This document shows positions 9,780 to 18,704 of a stretch of 64,000 nucleotides of DNA, one piece after another (positions within the stretch are counted from its first letter, which is position 1; every line of letters starts with the position of its first letter). Under the pieces are notes generated by a model. That model had not been told where the DNA came from. It worked only from the letters and a program-made list of their open reading frames with translations, and did not search any database. Location of the stretch: NCBI GenBank assembly GCA_963823095.1, contig CAWGKI010000030.1:1-64000 (forward strand). Reading direction: 5' to 3'. A program made the translations under genes and the position numbers. This stretch comes from CAIVVT01 sp963823095 (GTDB lineage: Bacteria; Acidobacteriota; Terriglobia; Bryobacterales; Bryobacteraceae).

Positions 9780-10625
9780 ATGAAAATGTTCCTGTTTGTG
9801 CCGTTCCTGCTATCTTTCCATGTGTCCGCCCAGACGGCTCCGCCATCCCCCCTGCCATCCGCCCCGTTATCCGATGACGCGACCGACAAGCAGAAAGCGG
9901 AAGAAGCGGTCCGCGCACAGGCCAAACGCTTCTACGACCTGTTGGTCGCCGGCAAACCGCGCGCCAGCGAAGAGTTGGTTTGCGAGGCGAGCCGGGAGGC
10001 CTATTACGGCAAGGTGAAGCGGAAGCCCATCAGCGCCGAGGCGGGCTCGGTTGAACTCGCTCCGGATTTGAAATCGGCAAAGGTGGCCGTGCTGGTGGAG
10101 GACGCATACGCGGTTGGCCTGGAGCAGAAGGTTATAAAGATGCCCATTCCCACTAACTGGAAGCTGGAGAACGGACAATGGTGCTATGACATTCCGGTGG
10201 ACAAGGACGGAGTGAGCACGCCCTTCGGCAAAATGCACCTCGGCGCAGGCGCGAGCGGCCCTCCCGGAACCGGCCCGCGCATAACCCCGGTTAAGCCCGA
10301 GGAAATCGGCGCGATGGCCAGGAAAATCAACTATTCGAAACAAAGCTTCCAACTCCGCGACGACGCGGATGGGAGAGACGAAGTGGTGATCTCCAATGGA
10401 ATGCCCGGTGTGATTGGACTGGATTTCACTTGTCCGGTGGTTGACGGTCTGGTCTGCAAATTGGACAAGAAGAACGTTTCGCAGGGCGGCGAGGCTAGAT
10501 TCTCAGTGGAGTTCAAGTACTCCGGAACGAAGCTGCGAGACCGGGTCCCCGTGACGTTGTGGGTGCTTCCCTTTCGGAATGAAGTGACGTTCTGGATCGT
10601 GCGCCCGCCGGCCGCTTCCAATTAG
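9780..10625 (+). CDS. Secreted protein of unknown function
   Basis: A short signal peptide (MKMFLFVPFLLSFHVSAQ) with likely cleavage after SAQ, then a proline/serine linker. Residues of about 35-125 resemble a small alpha-beta domain in which a lysine/alanine-rich helix precedes the strand-rich SAKVAVLVEDAYAVG. The last 80 residues (VVISNGMPGVIGLDFTCPVV onward) look like an immunoglobulin-type beta-sandwich. Two cysteines in that part (FTCPVVDGLVC) could form a disulfide. I do not recognise the family. It starts 38 bases after tRNA-Gln. Confidence 0.65.
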   Translation: MKMFLFVPFLLSFHVSAQTAPPSPLPSAPLSDDATDKQKAEEAVRAQAKRFYDLLVAGKPRASEELVCEASREAYYGKVKRKPISAEAGSVELAPDLKSAKVAVLVEDAYAVGLEQKVIKMPIPTNWKLENGQWCYDIPVDKDGVSTPFGKMHLGAGASGPPGTGPRITPVKPEEIGAMARKINYSKQSFQLRDDADGRDEVVISNGMPGVIGLDFTCPVVDGLVCKLDKKNVSQGGEARFSVEFKYSGTKLRDRVPVTLWVLPFRNEVTFWIVRPPAASN

Positions 10626-11444
10626 GAAAGAGAGTGCGGCGGCACATCGCAACCACATCCTTTGTGCCACCACTTTGGACGCCGATCTTTCGTCCTCAGA
10701 CCTCCGCATGATCGGCCGGCCGTTCACCACAGATGGATGAGAATCTTGTGCCTGTCCTCCAGAATTGAACTCTCCCTGATCGGCTGCGCGTTCACCCCCA
10801 AGGCTTGAGCAGGGATCGGTGCTGGCGGGGGCTGCTCTGAAAATCTGGCTGTTGATTACGCGGCGCTTACGATCCGAATCCTTGCCAGCACCGGGCCGCG
10901 AACGGCAGAGAGCGGCTATCGGCTGGGGGCTTGAACCCGCATGATGACAAGACTGATCCCGCCGGTCACTGAGGATCTCGTGCTCGTCTGGGCCGCTCTC
11001 TTCGTTCGCGGTTCGGTGCTGGGGGCAGGCGCAGGATCTTCATCCGTTCGGGGTGAACGGTCTGCAGGTCACGGAGAGATCGGTGCCGAAGAGCGGGAAT
11101 GGCTCGACCAGTTCCAGGGCATTCCCCGGTTCGCGAAACTCTCACGGCTTACGCGGTAGGCGAAATTCCTGCGCTCCTCCAGAGCCATTTTGGATTGGAC
11201 TCACCCGGATGTTGAACTTGCTCCGCATTCCACGTTGCGCGTGAGAACCGGCTTCCTTCTGAACGCTTCGGGCACGGTGGTTAGAGCATGGAGGGGCAGA
11301 TGCCGTCTTTGGGGTGATCTGGGCTGGTGGAAAAGCCGCTGGAGGGTTGGAGGAGAATTGTGTGTAGACGCGAAGAGGGCGGGGCTTGCGCCCCGCCCTC
11401 GCTTTCATTCAATTCTGAGGATCGTCTCAGAATCCGAGAACCAG
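10626..11444. other. Gene-free stretch with degenerate repeats and a hairpin
   Basis: No open frame here has a ribosome site or a recognisable product. It contains an imperfect inverted repeat: 10882-10916 and 11000-11034 are near reverse complements over about 35 bases (core AGCACCG..CCGCGAACG..AGAGAGCGGC). Fragments of the same unit recur at about 10690-10763 in direct orientation. It may be the remnant of a repeated element. Confidence 0.5.
11375..11400 (-). terminator. Hairpin after the 501-residue secreted protein gene
   Basis: An 11-base perfect stem (GAGGGCGGGGC and its complement) with a four-base loop lies 45 bases beyond the stop codon. There is no long T-run, so terminator function is probable rather than certain. 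Confidence 0.45.
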
Positions 11445-12950
11445 CTAGCGTCTGACGCTGGCGATGGACTTGAAGGGGAAGAACCCGAACGCGCTTCCTG
11501 AGGTGTTGGTGCCAAGCAAACCGAGATAGCCCTGGGCTACTTCGTTGCCACCGACGCTGCCAACGATGAAGGCATAGCCGTAGCCGCCTTGGAAGTTGCA
11601 GCTTGCGACACCGAAGCCGGTGAGGCCAGGCGCCAGGCCGGAAAGAAGGGCGGTTTGGGTGGTGCCGGGAGCGATGGCCGCAGTAGGCGCCAAAGCGGTT
11701 GTCGGAGCGTTATCGCCGTAGAACGACCACTGGCATGTGCCGGACTGGCCACCATTCTTGTTCAGATTGCCGGCATTGCTGATAGCAAGACCGGTGTCAT
11801 AACCGGGCTGGTTGACGATGTAGGGGAACAGAATCGTCGAGTTGCACGGAACGATGACGAACCCAATGGAGCTCGAAGTCTGAGCGGCTCCGAGGAAGCG
11901 CGGAATGAGATCCTTAGATCCAGAGGCGCCGCCATTAGTGGACTGAGGAGCGTACATTGCGCTTACGGTGACCGGAGCGGCCGAGGTCGTTAACCCCGGA
12001 AGCTGGCCCGCGTTATAAGATACGTAAACTTTAACCGCAACCGTAGTGCTGGCGTTGGTGGCGCTGATCACTTCGTAAACCGCCCCACCGGCGGGAACGG
12101 CCGCATACGCTTTGGTCTTGTCGAGCGTTGGCGAGGTGGCTACAAGATTCAGCATCACGCCATTGTTGTTGAAGCTCACTGGCAAGTAAAGCGTGACATT
12201 CGCCGGAACGTTCGTGAACGCCAGATTAAACTGGGTGCCTTGCGTTGCGCCGAGACCTTCGCCCGCTTCGTTCTGCCAAGCGGTGGTGAAACCCTTGGTG
12301 AGGAGAACGGTGTACGCGTTATCCGCACTCTGGTCGGCCGTGCTGGTCGGGTCAAACGGGGTCGACTGGCACTGGGTATAATCCGCGGAACTGCCATCCG
12401 TGCTGCCGCTGGCATCACCCGTGGCGACAGTCAGGGACTTCACCGCGTAGCCGAGGCCGGTAACCGTGGTAATCGGAGAGGTTCCATCGAATGGCGCCGC
12501 AAAAGGTGCGCCAACGTTGGAAGACATAACGATGATCAGGTTCTCGCCCAGGCCAGTGGTCACACCGCTGGACAGGCTAGGCAACTGGGTCGCGTCGATC
12601 CGCAGCCCTGCGATCGTAAAGGACGTCTGGTCGCTCGTGAACGGAACAGCCGAAAACGTCGCAAGGTTGCCTACGATTGTCGAAGCCGCTTTACCGTTGA
12701 ACGTGAGGGTGGCTTTCGACGAAGTAATCGGCGCACTGGAAACGATTGTTACGTCGTAACTGGTTGTAGCCGCTGTAGTAATTTGGAACGAGACTGTCGG
12801 CATCGCTTCGGTCACACCTTCGTTCCGCACGAGTGCTGCGGTGAAAGTGCCCGGGGTGGCGATTACGAATCCCGCGGTTGCAGCCGAGACGAGACCGGCA
12901 CAAACGGCCAGAAGCGCCACGACCATCAAAGTCTTGCGAAAATTAACCAT
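11445..12950 (-). CDS. Secreted beta-rich surface protein, unknown function
   Basis: A 501-residue protein with a clear signal peptide (MVNFRKTLMVVALLAVCAG, cleavage near VSAAT). The mature part is rich in T, S, A, G and V with alternating beta patterns and few charges, as in cell-surface or extracellular matrix proteins. A region around PCNSTILFPYIVNQPGYDTG through GTCQWSFYG holds paired cysteines, and a late GVASCNFQGGYGYAFIVG segment looks like a repeated beta unit. AAGGAG sits six bases before the ATG, a strong ribosome site that suggests high expression. It is downstream of, and parallel to, the type II secretion operon, so it is a plausible cargo; this is inference. Confidence 0.65.
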   Translation of the reverse strand: MVNFRKTLMVVALLAVCAGLVSAATAGFVIATPGTFTAALVRNEGVTEAMPTVSFQITTAATTSYDVTIVSSAPITSSKATLTFNGKAASTIVGNLATFSAVPFTSDQTSFTIAGLRIDATQLPSLSSGVTTGLGENLIIVMSSNVGAPFAAPFDGTSPITTVTGLGYAVKSLTVATGDASGSTDGSSADYTQCQSTPFDPTSTADQSADNAYTVLLTKGFTTAWQNEAGEGLGATQGTQFNLAFTNVPANVTLYLPVSFNNNGVMLNLVATSPTLDKTKAYAAVPAGGAVYEVISATNASTTVAVKVYVSYNAGQLPGLTTSAAPVTVSAMYAPQSTNGGASGSKDLIPRFLGAAQTSSSIGFVIVPCNSTILFPYIVNQPGYDTGLAISNAGNLNKNGGQSGTCQWSFYGDNAPTTALAPTAAIAPGTTQTALLSGLAPGLTGFGVASCNFQGGYGYAFIVGSVGGNEVAQGYLGLLGTNTSGSAFGFFPFKSIASVRR

Positions 12951-13457
12951 TACCTTCTCCTTGGAGATTCGGATTGAGATGTGAATTGATGAAGGGTCTC
13001 TGACCTGAGCCTGAAGTCAAGTCAAATATGTGATTTTGCTCTGGCCCCTTACCGCTCTTTATGGCGGTGGGGTTCCCTTGCCCTGTTCCGGGATCCGGGA
13101 ATCCGGAGTCAAAATATCTTGTCTCTACAGACAATCGATTAAAGTCTCTCTCTGCCCGCAGGATCTACGCCAGCACAATTGCCATTCGGCCTGGCATAAG
13201 CCAGTACCATCATGTCACAATCCCACATCCACCGCTTCGCGATCAGACGCAGGAGCCTGACAATAAACCCTTGTTTGGATTTAATCACGCGCCGCCGCCG
13301 GCTGTCAACAGCATTCAGATGGACTTAGGGGCGGGGCGGAGAATGGGACCCGATGGGATGCAACAAATCCTGCGCTTGGCCCACGCGGAAGAAGTCCGGC
13401 GGATCTGGAAGGGACTGTCGCACGAGCCCCGGGCTGCTGGGATAGCTGCATATTCCG
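12951..13457. other. Gap between the secreted protein gene and gspD
   Basis: About 500 bases with no supported gene. It is somewhat more AT-rich than its surroundings near 13010-13040, so it should hold the promoter of the 501-residue protein. TTGACT occurs twice there on the minus strand, but no matching -10 was clear. No terminator hairpin for gspD was recognised. Confidence 0.4.
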
Positions 13458-15971
13458 CTAGCGCACCAGCTTCTGGAGCTTCTTCATCCCGTGCAACAGA
13501 TCGTCGTTCGCTTCGCTCAAACCGTTCATGTCGTAGATGACGCGGGGGGTAAGAAATACGACAAGTTCCGTGCGGTCCTTGGTCATGGTCTTGTTGCCAA
13601 ACGCCCCTCCGATGAACGGAATCCGGTGAAGGATGGGGATGCCCGATGAGGATTCCGTTCTGGTCTCCTGGATGATGCCGCCGAGGGCGACCATATCGCC
13701 ATCCTGCACCGTAACCTGCGTCTTGATCTGACGGTTTTGGAAACTCGGCGATTGGATGGTGCTGCCCGAAGACGGAGCAACCGGCGTGCTGACCTGCTGG
13801 TCGATCTGGAGCGTCACGATGCCGCTGGGATTCACCCGCGCAGTGATGTTGAGCGTGGTGCCGGTAGAGACATTCTGAATCGTGTTCGCGAAAAGGGAGG
13901 AGCTGTTGGATACGGCCCCGGTGACTGCCTGCGACGCCAGCGTGGGCACTTGCTCGCCCACGTTGATGAAGGCGGGAATGCTATCCGTGGCGACAATGCG
14001 CGGAGTAGAAACCACTTTCGTCCGCCCATTCTGTTCCTGTGCGGTCAGCAATCCGAAGAGCTGGCGGCTCTGCCCCACCAGCATGCCGGCGGACAGCATC
14101 GTCGTCTGGCCGTCGAATGCGCCGATCAGTTTTTTGCCGACGTTGCCGGCAGTTCCGGTAACCGTACCCGGGTTGGTGGCGCCGCGCTGCTGCAGCCACG
14201 CCTGAATCCCGCTGGAAAACTGGCCGGTCAGACTCACTTCAAAGATCTGCGCTTCAATCAGCACCTGGCGCGGCGGGACGTCCAATTCCTGAAGCAGTTT
14301 GGTCACGCTCTCGTATTGTTCGGGGGTTGCCAGAATCAACAAGGAGTTGTCGCTGGCGTTGGCCATCACACGGGGACCGAACTGCGTCATTCCGGGCATC
14401 ATCATACCCTGGCCCATGCCCATGCCAAGGTAGTTGCCCGTGAGGTCGCCCGATCCGACGCCCGATGTGGTCGCCACCCCGCCGGCGATCGCACCGAGCG
14501 AGGAAATCCCTTGCTGAGGCGTGGCGACTCCGGAGCCGGCCGCCCCGGAAAGTGCGGAGGCCCCGCCAATTCCGCCGTACGCACCGGACATTCCTCCGTA
14601 GCCCCCCGCGCCGTACATACCCCCACCGTATCCGCCGCCGCCGTACATGCCGCCACCGTACATGCCGCCGCCCGCCATGCCGCCACCGTACATCCCTCCG
14701 CCGTACATGCCGCCGCCGTATCCTCCCCCGCCGTACATGCCGCCACCATACATTCCACCGCCGTAACCGCCCATGCCAAACGGGGAATACATCGAGTAGT
14801 AGAGGCTCATGATCGACTGGGCGAGCAGGTCGGCGCGACCGTATTTCACGCGATAGACATAGCTGTCGCTCTTGCCGGCCTCTCCCTTTACCTTCACGTC
14901 GAGCTTCTTGATCCAATCCTCGACCTGCGTGAATACGCCGGGATTGGCGGCGATGGCGATCAAGGTATTGATGCGATTGATGGGAACGAAGCGAACGCTG
15001 GCAGTATCCTTGCTGAGCGAGATGGACTTGAACAGGCTCTCCATCTCCCGCGCAAGATCGCTGGGCCGGCTGTTGACGATGTCGAAGGTCCTCACGCGCT
15101 GTTTCGCAAGAGTGTCGCTATCGAACATGGCCACTAGTTCCATCAAGCGCCGCATGTTGCGGCGGCTGTCGAGAATCAATAGCAGGTTCGCGGGAGGATA
15201 GGTCCAACCTTTGCCATCGGGCCCGAGAAAGTTCTCAACGAGTTTACCTAGATCCTCGACATTGGCGTACTTCAGGAAGACGAGGTTCAGCATCGGCCGC
15301 TCGTCCTCGGGGATATCCTTCTCCTGCGATTCCGGGCGGAGCGGCATGTGCGCCAAATCGACGAGTGGCACGATGCGGAACAGGTTGCCCGTTTGCACCA
15401 TCGCCGCGCCGTTGATGCGCAGAATCGTCTCGAGCATCTCGCGCGGATCGACGCTTTTCGTCTCCCCGTAGGTGTTCAAAGTGACGCCGCCCTTCACTCT
15501 CGGGTCGACGACGTAGTTGATTTTTGCCGCTCGGGCCAGCTGGTCTATCACTTGGATCAGATCGGCGTTCTGCAATGAGAGCGAGCCAAGCGGAGGGGCC
15601 TTCTGAATGGCGGCGACAGCCGCCGGAACCGAGGCGTCTGTCTGTGGGACCGGCTCGACAGCCGGCGACTGTGGTTTGCCTGTTGCCGGGCTGGCTTCCG
15701 AACTGGCGGGCTTCGACTCGTGACCGGCCGCCGCGGCGTGCCCACCTTGTCCCGCGCGCATATCGCGGTCGTACTTTTGCTTTGCGTCGGGAGGCAAGAG
15801 GTCACGAAGGTTGGGTGGCAACGGTGCAGGCTGCTGGGCTGGCGCCGCAATCGCGGCGAGGAACAGGATGGCCGCGGGGAAAACGAGAGCGCGCCAGCCC
15901 GTTTTTCTCCCGCCCGTTATAGCTGTGTTCCGTAACTCGCCGGCGGAATCACCAATGTCGAAGCTCTGCAT
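13458..15971 (-). CDS. gspD: Type II secretion secretin with a YGGG-repeat insertion
   Basis: Outer-membrane channel of the type II system. The start at 15971 gives a TAATG overlap with gspC and has GGAGAAGG eight bases upstream. Order: signal anchor near residues 20-45, a P/A-rich linker, N0 (LQNADLIQVIDQLARAAKINY), N1 (NLVFLKYANVEDLGKLVENF), N2 (RTFDIVNSRPSDLAREMES) and N3 (YRVKYGRADLLAQSIMSLYY). N3 is split by a G/Y/M-rich repeat of roughly 70 residues before it resumes at NSLLILATPEQYESV. The secretin core follows, with VSTPRIVATDSIPAFINVG and LHRIPFIGGAFGNKT. No S-domain or lipobox was seen. About 837 residues. Confidence 0.93.
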   Translation of the reverse strand: MQSFDIGDSAGELRNTAITGGRKTGWRALVFPAAILFLAAIAAPAQQPAPLPPNLRDLLPPDAKQKYDRDMRAGQGGHAAAAGHESKPASSEASPATGKPQSPAVEPVPQTDASVPAAVAAIQKAPPLGSLSLQNADLIQVIDQLARAAKINYVVDPRVKGGVTLNTYGETKSVDPREMLETILRINGAAMVQTGNLFRIVPLVDLAHMPLRPESQEKDIPEDERPMLNLVFLKYANVEDLGKLVENFLGPDGKGWTYPPANLLLILDSRRNMRRLMELVAMFDSDTLAKQRVRTFDIVNSRPSDLAREMESLFKSISLSKDTASVRFVPINRINTLIAIAANPGVFTQVEDWIKKLDVKVKGEAGKSDSYVYRVKYGRADLLAQSIMSLYYSMYSPFGMGGYGGGMYGGGMYGGGGYGGGMYGGGMYGGGMAGGGMYGGGMYGGGGYGGGMYGAGGYGGMSGAYGGIGGASALSGAAGSGVATPQQGISSLGAIAGGVATTSGVGSGDLTGNYLGMGMGQGMMMPGMTQFGPRVMANASDNSLLILATPEQYESVTKLLQELDVPPRQVLIEAQIFEVSLTGQFSSGIQAWLQQRGATNPGTVTGTAGNVGKKLIGAFDGQTTMLSAGMLVGQSRQLFGLLTAQEQNGRTKVVSTPRIVATDSIPAFINVGEQVPTLASQAVTGAVSNSSSLFANTIQNVSTGTTLNITARVNPSGIVTLQIDQQVSTPVAPSSGSTIQSPSFQNRQIKTQVTVQDGDMVALGGIIQETRTESSSGIPILHRIPFIGGAFGNKTMTKDRTELVVFLTPRVIYDMNGLSEANDDLLHGMKKLQKLVR
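14570..14790 (-). repeat. In-frame tandem repeats coding MYGGG/GYGGG units in gspD
   Basis: More than ten copies of a codon block for (M/G)YGGG, in units of about 12-15 bases, lie back to back with small variations. All keep the reading frame. Such tracts change copy number by slippage and are prone to assembly error. Confidence 0.85.
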
Positions 15972-16723
15972 TAATTCACCTTCTCCCAATGACAACTCGC
16001 TCCCATGGGCGTTTGGACAGACACCTTCTTGTAGCCATCCGCCACGGTGCCGGCGGGAGCATTGTCTCCCGGCTGGCAGGCCCGAAACGCCCCAGTGCCC
16101 CCCGCCGGCTTACCTTGCACGTTCGCGTTCGAAGCCACCGCCTGCATCGCGCCCGAGTTCGCCGGTGCGGCCGGCGCCGCGGCGGATTGCATGGACGGAG
16201 CTTTGGGTTGAGACGCCGTTGCGACCGTCTGCTCACGCACCGCGGTGTCTTTCATCTCGTCGTAGCGAGCCGCCACCGGTTTGCCATCCCATTCGAAGAC
16301 GACGCCCGCCTGAGTGATGGTGATCACTTTGAATTCAGCGATGGTCTGACCCGGCGCATAGGGACGCTGCGGGGCACCGGACTTCGGGGCCAGCACAACC
16401 CGTGGCCCTTCGCCGAGATCGAAAGCGCCGTACGCGCGCGGGAACGCCGGCATGATCTTCGGCGGCACGACATCCAGGATCACGGACGGATTTCTGTCGG
16501 CGCTGAGCAAGAGCTTCTGAGCGACTTCCACGTACGGGCCGGCCGTTACTGGCGCGAGCTTGGGCGGCATCAGCACTACCGGCGCGGGCACCGCTACCTC
16601 ACGATGTTTCAGAAGACTCGCCTGCTCCGCCAGGCGCTCCCGCCGGGACTCCGCGAAGCGCCAGACGCCCAGCCCGCACAGGGCCAGCAAAAGAAGGTCG
16701 AGCGCAAAAAGATTGCGTCTCAA
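15971..16723 (-). CDS. gspC: Type II secretion inner-membrane protein C-like
   Basis: Links the inner-membrane platform to the secretin. I chose the TTG start at 16723, which overlaps the gspM stop (TTGA) and has GGAG eight bases before it; the open frame upstream only reads through gspM. A short cytoplasmic RRN segment is followed by one membrane helix (ALDLLLLALCGLGVW). A homology-region-like beta domain covers about residues 95-175 (AFDLGEGPRVVLAPKSG, FKVITITQAGVVFEWDG). No PDZ domain is seen; the tail is a P/A-rich linker and a small motif with two cysteines (RACQPG and ASCHWEKVN). Identity rests on position and the HR-like region. Confidence 0.75.
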   Translation of the reverse strand: MRRNLFALDLLLLALCGLGVWRFAESRRERLAEQASLLKHREVAVPAPVVLMPPKLAPVTAGPYVEVAQKLLLSADRNPSVILDVVPPKIMPAFPRAYGAFDLGEGPRVVLAPKSGAPQRPYAPGQTIAEFKVITITQAGVVFEWDGKPVAARYDEMKDTAVREQTVATASQPKAPSMQSAAAPAAPANSGAMQAVASNANVQGKPAGGTGAFRACQPGDNAPAGTVADGYKKVSVQTPMGASCHWEKVN

Positions 16724-17337
16724 AACGACACTCCAATCTTCTTCGCGGGAGCAAGCCTCTTGGGCACCAGCCCGCTGATAGTCATGCGGACCGGTAATGT
16801 TTTCTTCTTCGGATTGGCTTGGCCGAGTTGCATGGTCGATGTGGCCACCAGCTCGGGCTGATTCGAGAGGTCGGCCATGAAGTTCAGGATCTGCTCGATG
16901 CCGCACTCCGCGGAGATAGTGACTGTCACCTCACCGTAGGCGTCGCCGAACGGCTTCACCGGGGAAAACTCCGAGCCGCTCATTTGCAGCGGAGGCGATT
17001 GCATCTGCCCCACGCGGCGAACGATCTGCAGCAACTGCGCCTGCGCTTGCGCTGGGGTCTCGGCATTGATCAGGCCCTTTTCACGACCTGCCAGTTCGGC
17101 TCCGAAGCGCCGGTCGATTTCCTCGCGCGCGGGCACCGCCGCCGCTAACCGGCGCAAGCTCTTGAGCCGCTTCTCGGCCTGCGGCACCGTCCCCGTGACG
17201 CCCGAGGTCTCGGACGACGCCTGTGGCCAGAACCAGATGGCGCCAAAAATGACGCTGAAAAGCCCCACCGCAACGACCAGAACTTTGAGAGCCCGCTTGT
17301 TGCGCGCCTGTTTGTCGAGTTCGCTAAGCTGCGTCAT
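16720..17337 (-). CDS. gspM: Type II secretion assembly protein M (PilO-like)
   Basis: Inner-membrane platform protein. I chose the ATG at 17337 (MTQLSELDKQARNKRALKV), giving an ATGA overlap with gspL and 205 residues; the longer open frame upstream is a shadow of gspL. One membrane helix (VLVVAVGLFSVIFGAIWFW), then a coiled-coil stretch (EKRLKSLRRLAAAVPAREE), then a ferredoxin-like domain including YGEVTVTISAECGIEQILNF. This is the PilO/GspM fold. The last residues run into the gspC start. Confidence 0.8.
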   Translation of the reverse strand: MTQLSELDKQARNKRALKVLVVAVGLFSVIFGAIWFWPQASSETSGVTGTVPQAEKRLKSLRRLAAAVPAREEIDRRFGAELAGREKGLINAETPAQAQAQLLQIVRRVGQMQSPPLQMSGSEFSPVKPFGDAYGEVTVTISAECGIEQILNFMADLSNQPELVATSTMQLGQANPKKKTLPVRMTISGLVPKRLAPAKKIGVSF

Positions 17338-18704
17338 TTCCCGCCTCCCGCGGCGGCCTTTTCGCGCTCTCGCTGCGTGCGCAGCCGGAAGTATTCCGTG
17401 TCGCCATTGCGAGTGAGCTGGTTGGTGAACTCGGAGGAAACGAACAGCGGCGATTCGTCGAGCTTCTTCAACAGCCCCTCTGCCTGGCCGCTCTCCCCCC
17501 CGATCTGCACTTCGGCGCGCGTGATCGAGACCGAATTCAGGACCGCGGGTGGCGGGAGTTGCTGGGTCAGTTCCAGCAAGACGTCCAGGTCGTCGCGGGT
17601 ACGGCGGCGGAAGGCGTCGATCGTCCGAATCCGCATTGCGGAATCGGCGATGTGGCGGTCGAGTACTTCCACCCGGCGCGCCACCGGATCCAGCCGGCGG
17701 ATCTGCTGCCGCAAGGACTGCAGATAGCCGCTGTCGAGCCACGCTGCTTCTCCCAACAGAGCTCCGCAAATGCAAAGCAAGGCCACGCCCAGCACCAGCG
17801 TGGGAACCAGCGCAAGCCGCGAGGACTGGACGCGCATCTCAGGCGGCAACAGGTTGATCGGCGCGCCCAGATGCGAGCAAGCCGAAACCAGGGCTGCCGC
17901 CCAAACCAATGCGAGACGCGACCGGCCCGCGTCGGACAGGTCCAGAGAATCCGGGGCCGAGTTCCAGGCCGGAAGAATGTCCATCCAATCGGCAGTCTCT
18001 CCGCCGTCTTCGAGCCGCGTCTCCGCGCGCGCCAGCGATACGGCCCGGTCGAGCGGCATCGAGAAAAGCGCATTGTAGAGCGGGTGCGAAGCGCTCTCCG
18101 CGTACACTTCGATTTCACTGTCGTCCGGACTCGCCTTCCATCCACGCACGGCCAAAAACTCGGAGGCCGGCGATCCGTCTCCGAGCCGCGCGGCGTAGAA
18201 CATCGCACTGCCCGAACTGGTGAAGCCGGCCAGCCGGATACCGGCCTCGGACAGCAATGAAGAGTAGCGATCCACGAGTGCCCGCTGGGCAATGACGACG
18301 TTGAAGCTCGACGATTGCCCGATGCGTTGCCAGGCCCATGCCACGTCATCGTCGCCCCACGGATGCAGGCTGTCCAGTTGGAACCCTAAGGCCTGCGGCG
18401 CATCCGCGTCTTGTACTCCCGGGAGTACGACGATCCGCGAGATGATCTGCGCTCGCGGCAAGACCACGACCGCGGCGACGTGTTGAGCCCCTCCGCAGCC
18501 GGCGAGAAATCGGTTCACCTCGGAGCCCCAATCCGCCGCTGCCGCGTGACCGCTGGTTTCAACATGGAGGTACCCGGCGATCGCGGGGCCAGTGGGCCGC
18601 GCCCGGGCGACCAGGACATCGAATCCCCGCTCGCCCGCAACAATGCCGACGCCCGTGCCGAACCGCAGCCATTTTCGCAATCCGGGGGGAACTACCAGGG
18701 CCAT
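17334..18704 (-). CDS. gspL: Type II secretion protein L, PilM-PilN-like
   Basis: A 456-residue protein that couples the GspE ATPase to the membrane platform. Residues of about 1-290 look like the actin-like PilM/GspL cytoplasmic domain (GTGVGIVAGERGFDVLVAR; VVVLPRAQIISRIVVLPGV). A membrane helix follows near 305 (LALVPTLVLGVALLCICGAL), then a PilN-like part with a coiled coil (LRQQIRRLDPVARRVEVLDR) and a small beta domain (LNSVSITRAEVQIGG). So PilM and PilN functions appear joined in one chain, as in GspL. It overlaps gspK by 13 bases and gspM by four. Confidence 0.85.
   Translation of the reverse strand: MALVVPPGLRKWLRFGTGVGIVAGERGFDVLVARARPTGPAIAGYLHVETSGHAAAADWGSEVNRFLAGCGGAQHVAAVVVLPRAQIISRIVVLPGVQDADAPQALGFQLDSLHPWGDDDVAWAWQRIGQSSSFNVVIAQRALVDRYSSLLSEAGIRLAGFTSSGSAMFYAARLGDGSPASEFLAVRGWKASPDDSEIEVYAESASHPLYNALFSMPLDRAVSLARAETRLEDGGETADWMDILPAWNSAPDSLDLSDAGRSRLALVWAAALVSACSHLGAPINLLPPEMRVQSSRLALVPTLVLGVALLCICGALLGEAAWLDSGYLQSLRQQIRRLDPVARRVEVLDRHIADSAMRIRTIDAFRRRTRDDLDVLLELTQQLPPPAVLNSVSITRAEVQIGGESGQAEGLLKKLDESPLFVSSEFTNQLTRNGDTEYFRLRTQREREKAAAGGGK

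Noticed and set aside
10941..11159. 72-codon open frame in the gap after the secreted protein
   Set aside because: It lies across the degenerate inverted repeat and has no start signal or recognisable product.
14570..14790. CRISPR-like spacing of repeats
   Set aside because: Units are short, adjacent and in frame in gspD, without spacers; they code YGGG repeats.
13737..15137. 466-codon open frame on the plus strand, antisense to gspD
   Set aside because: GC-rich codon bias of gspD and its repeats leave the opposite strand open; no ribosome site and a histidine/alanine-rich product without domains.
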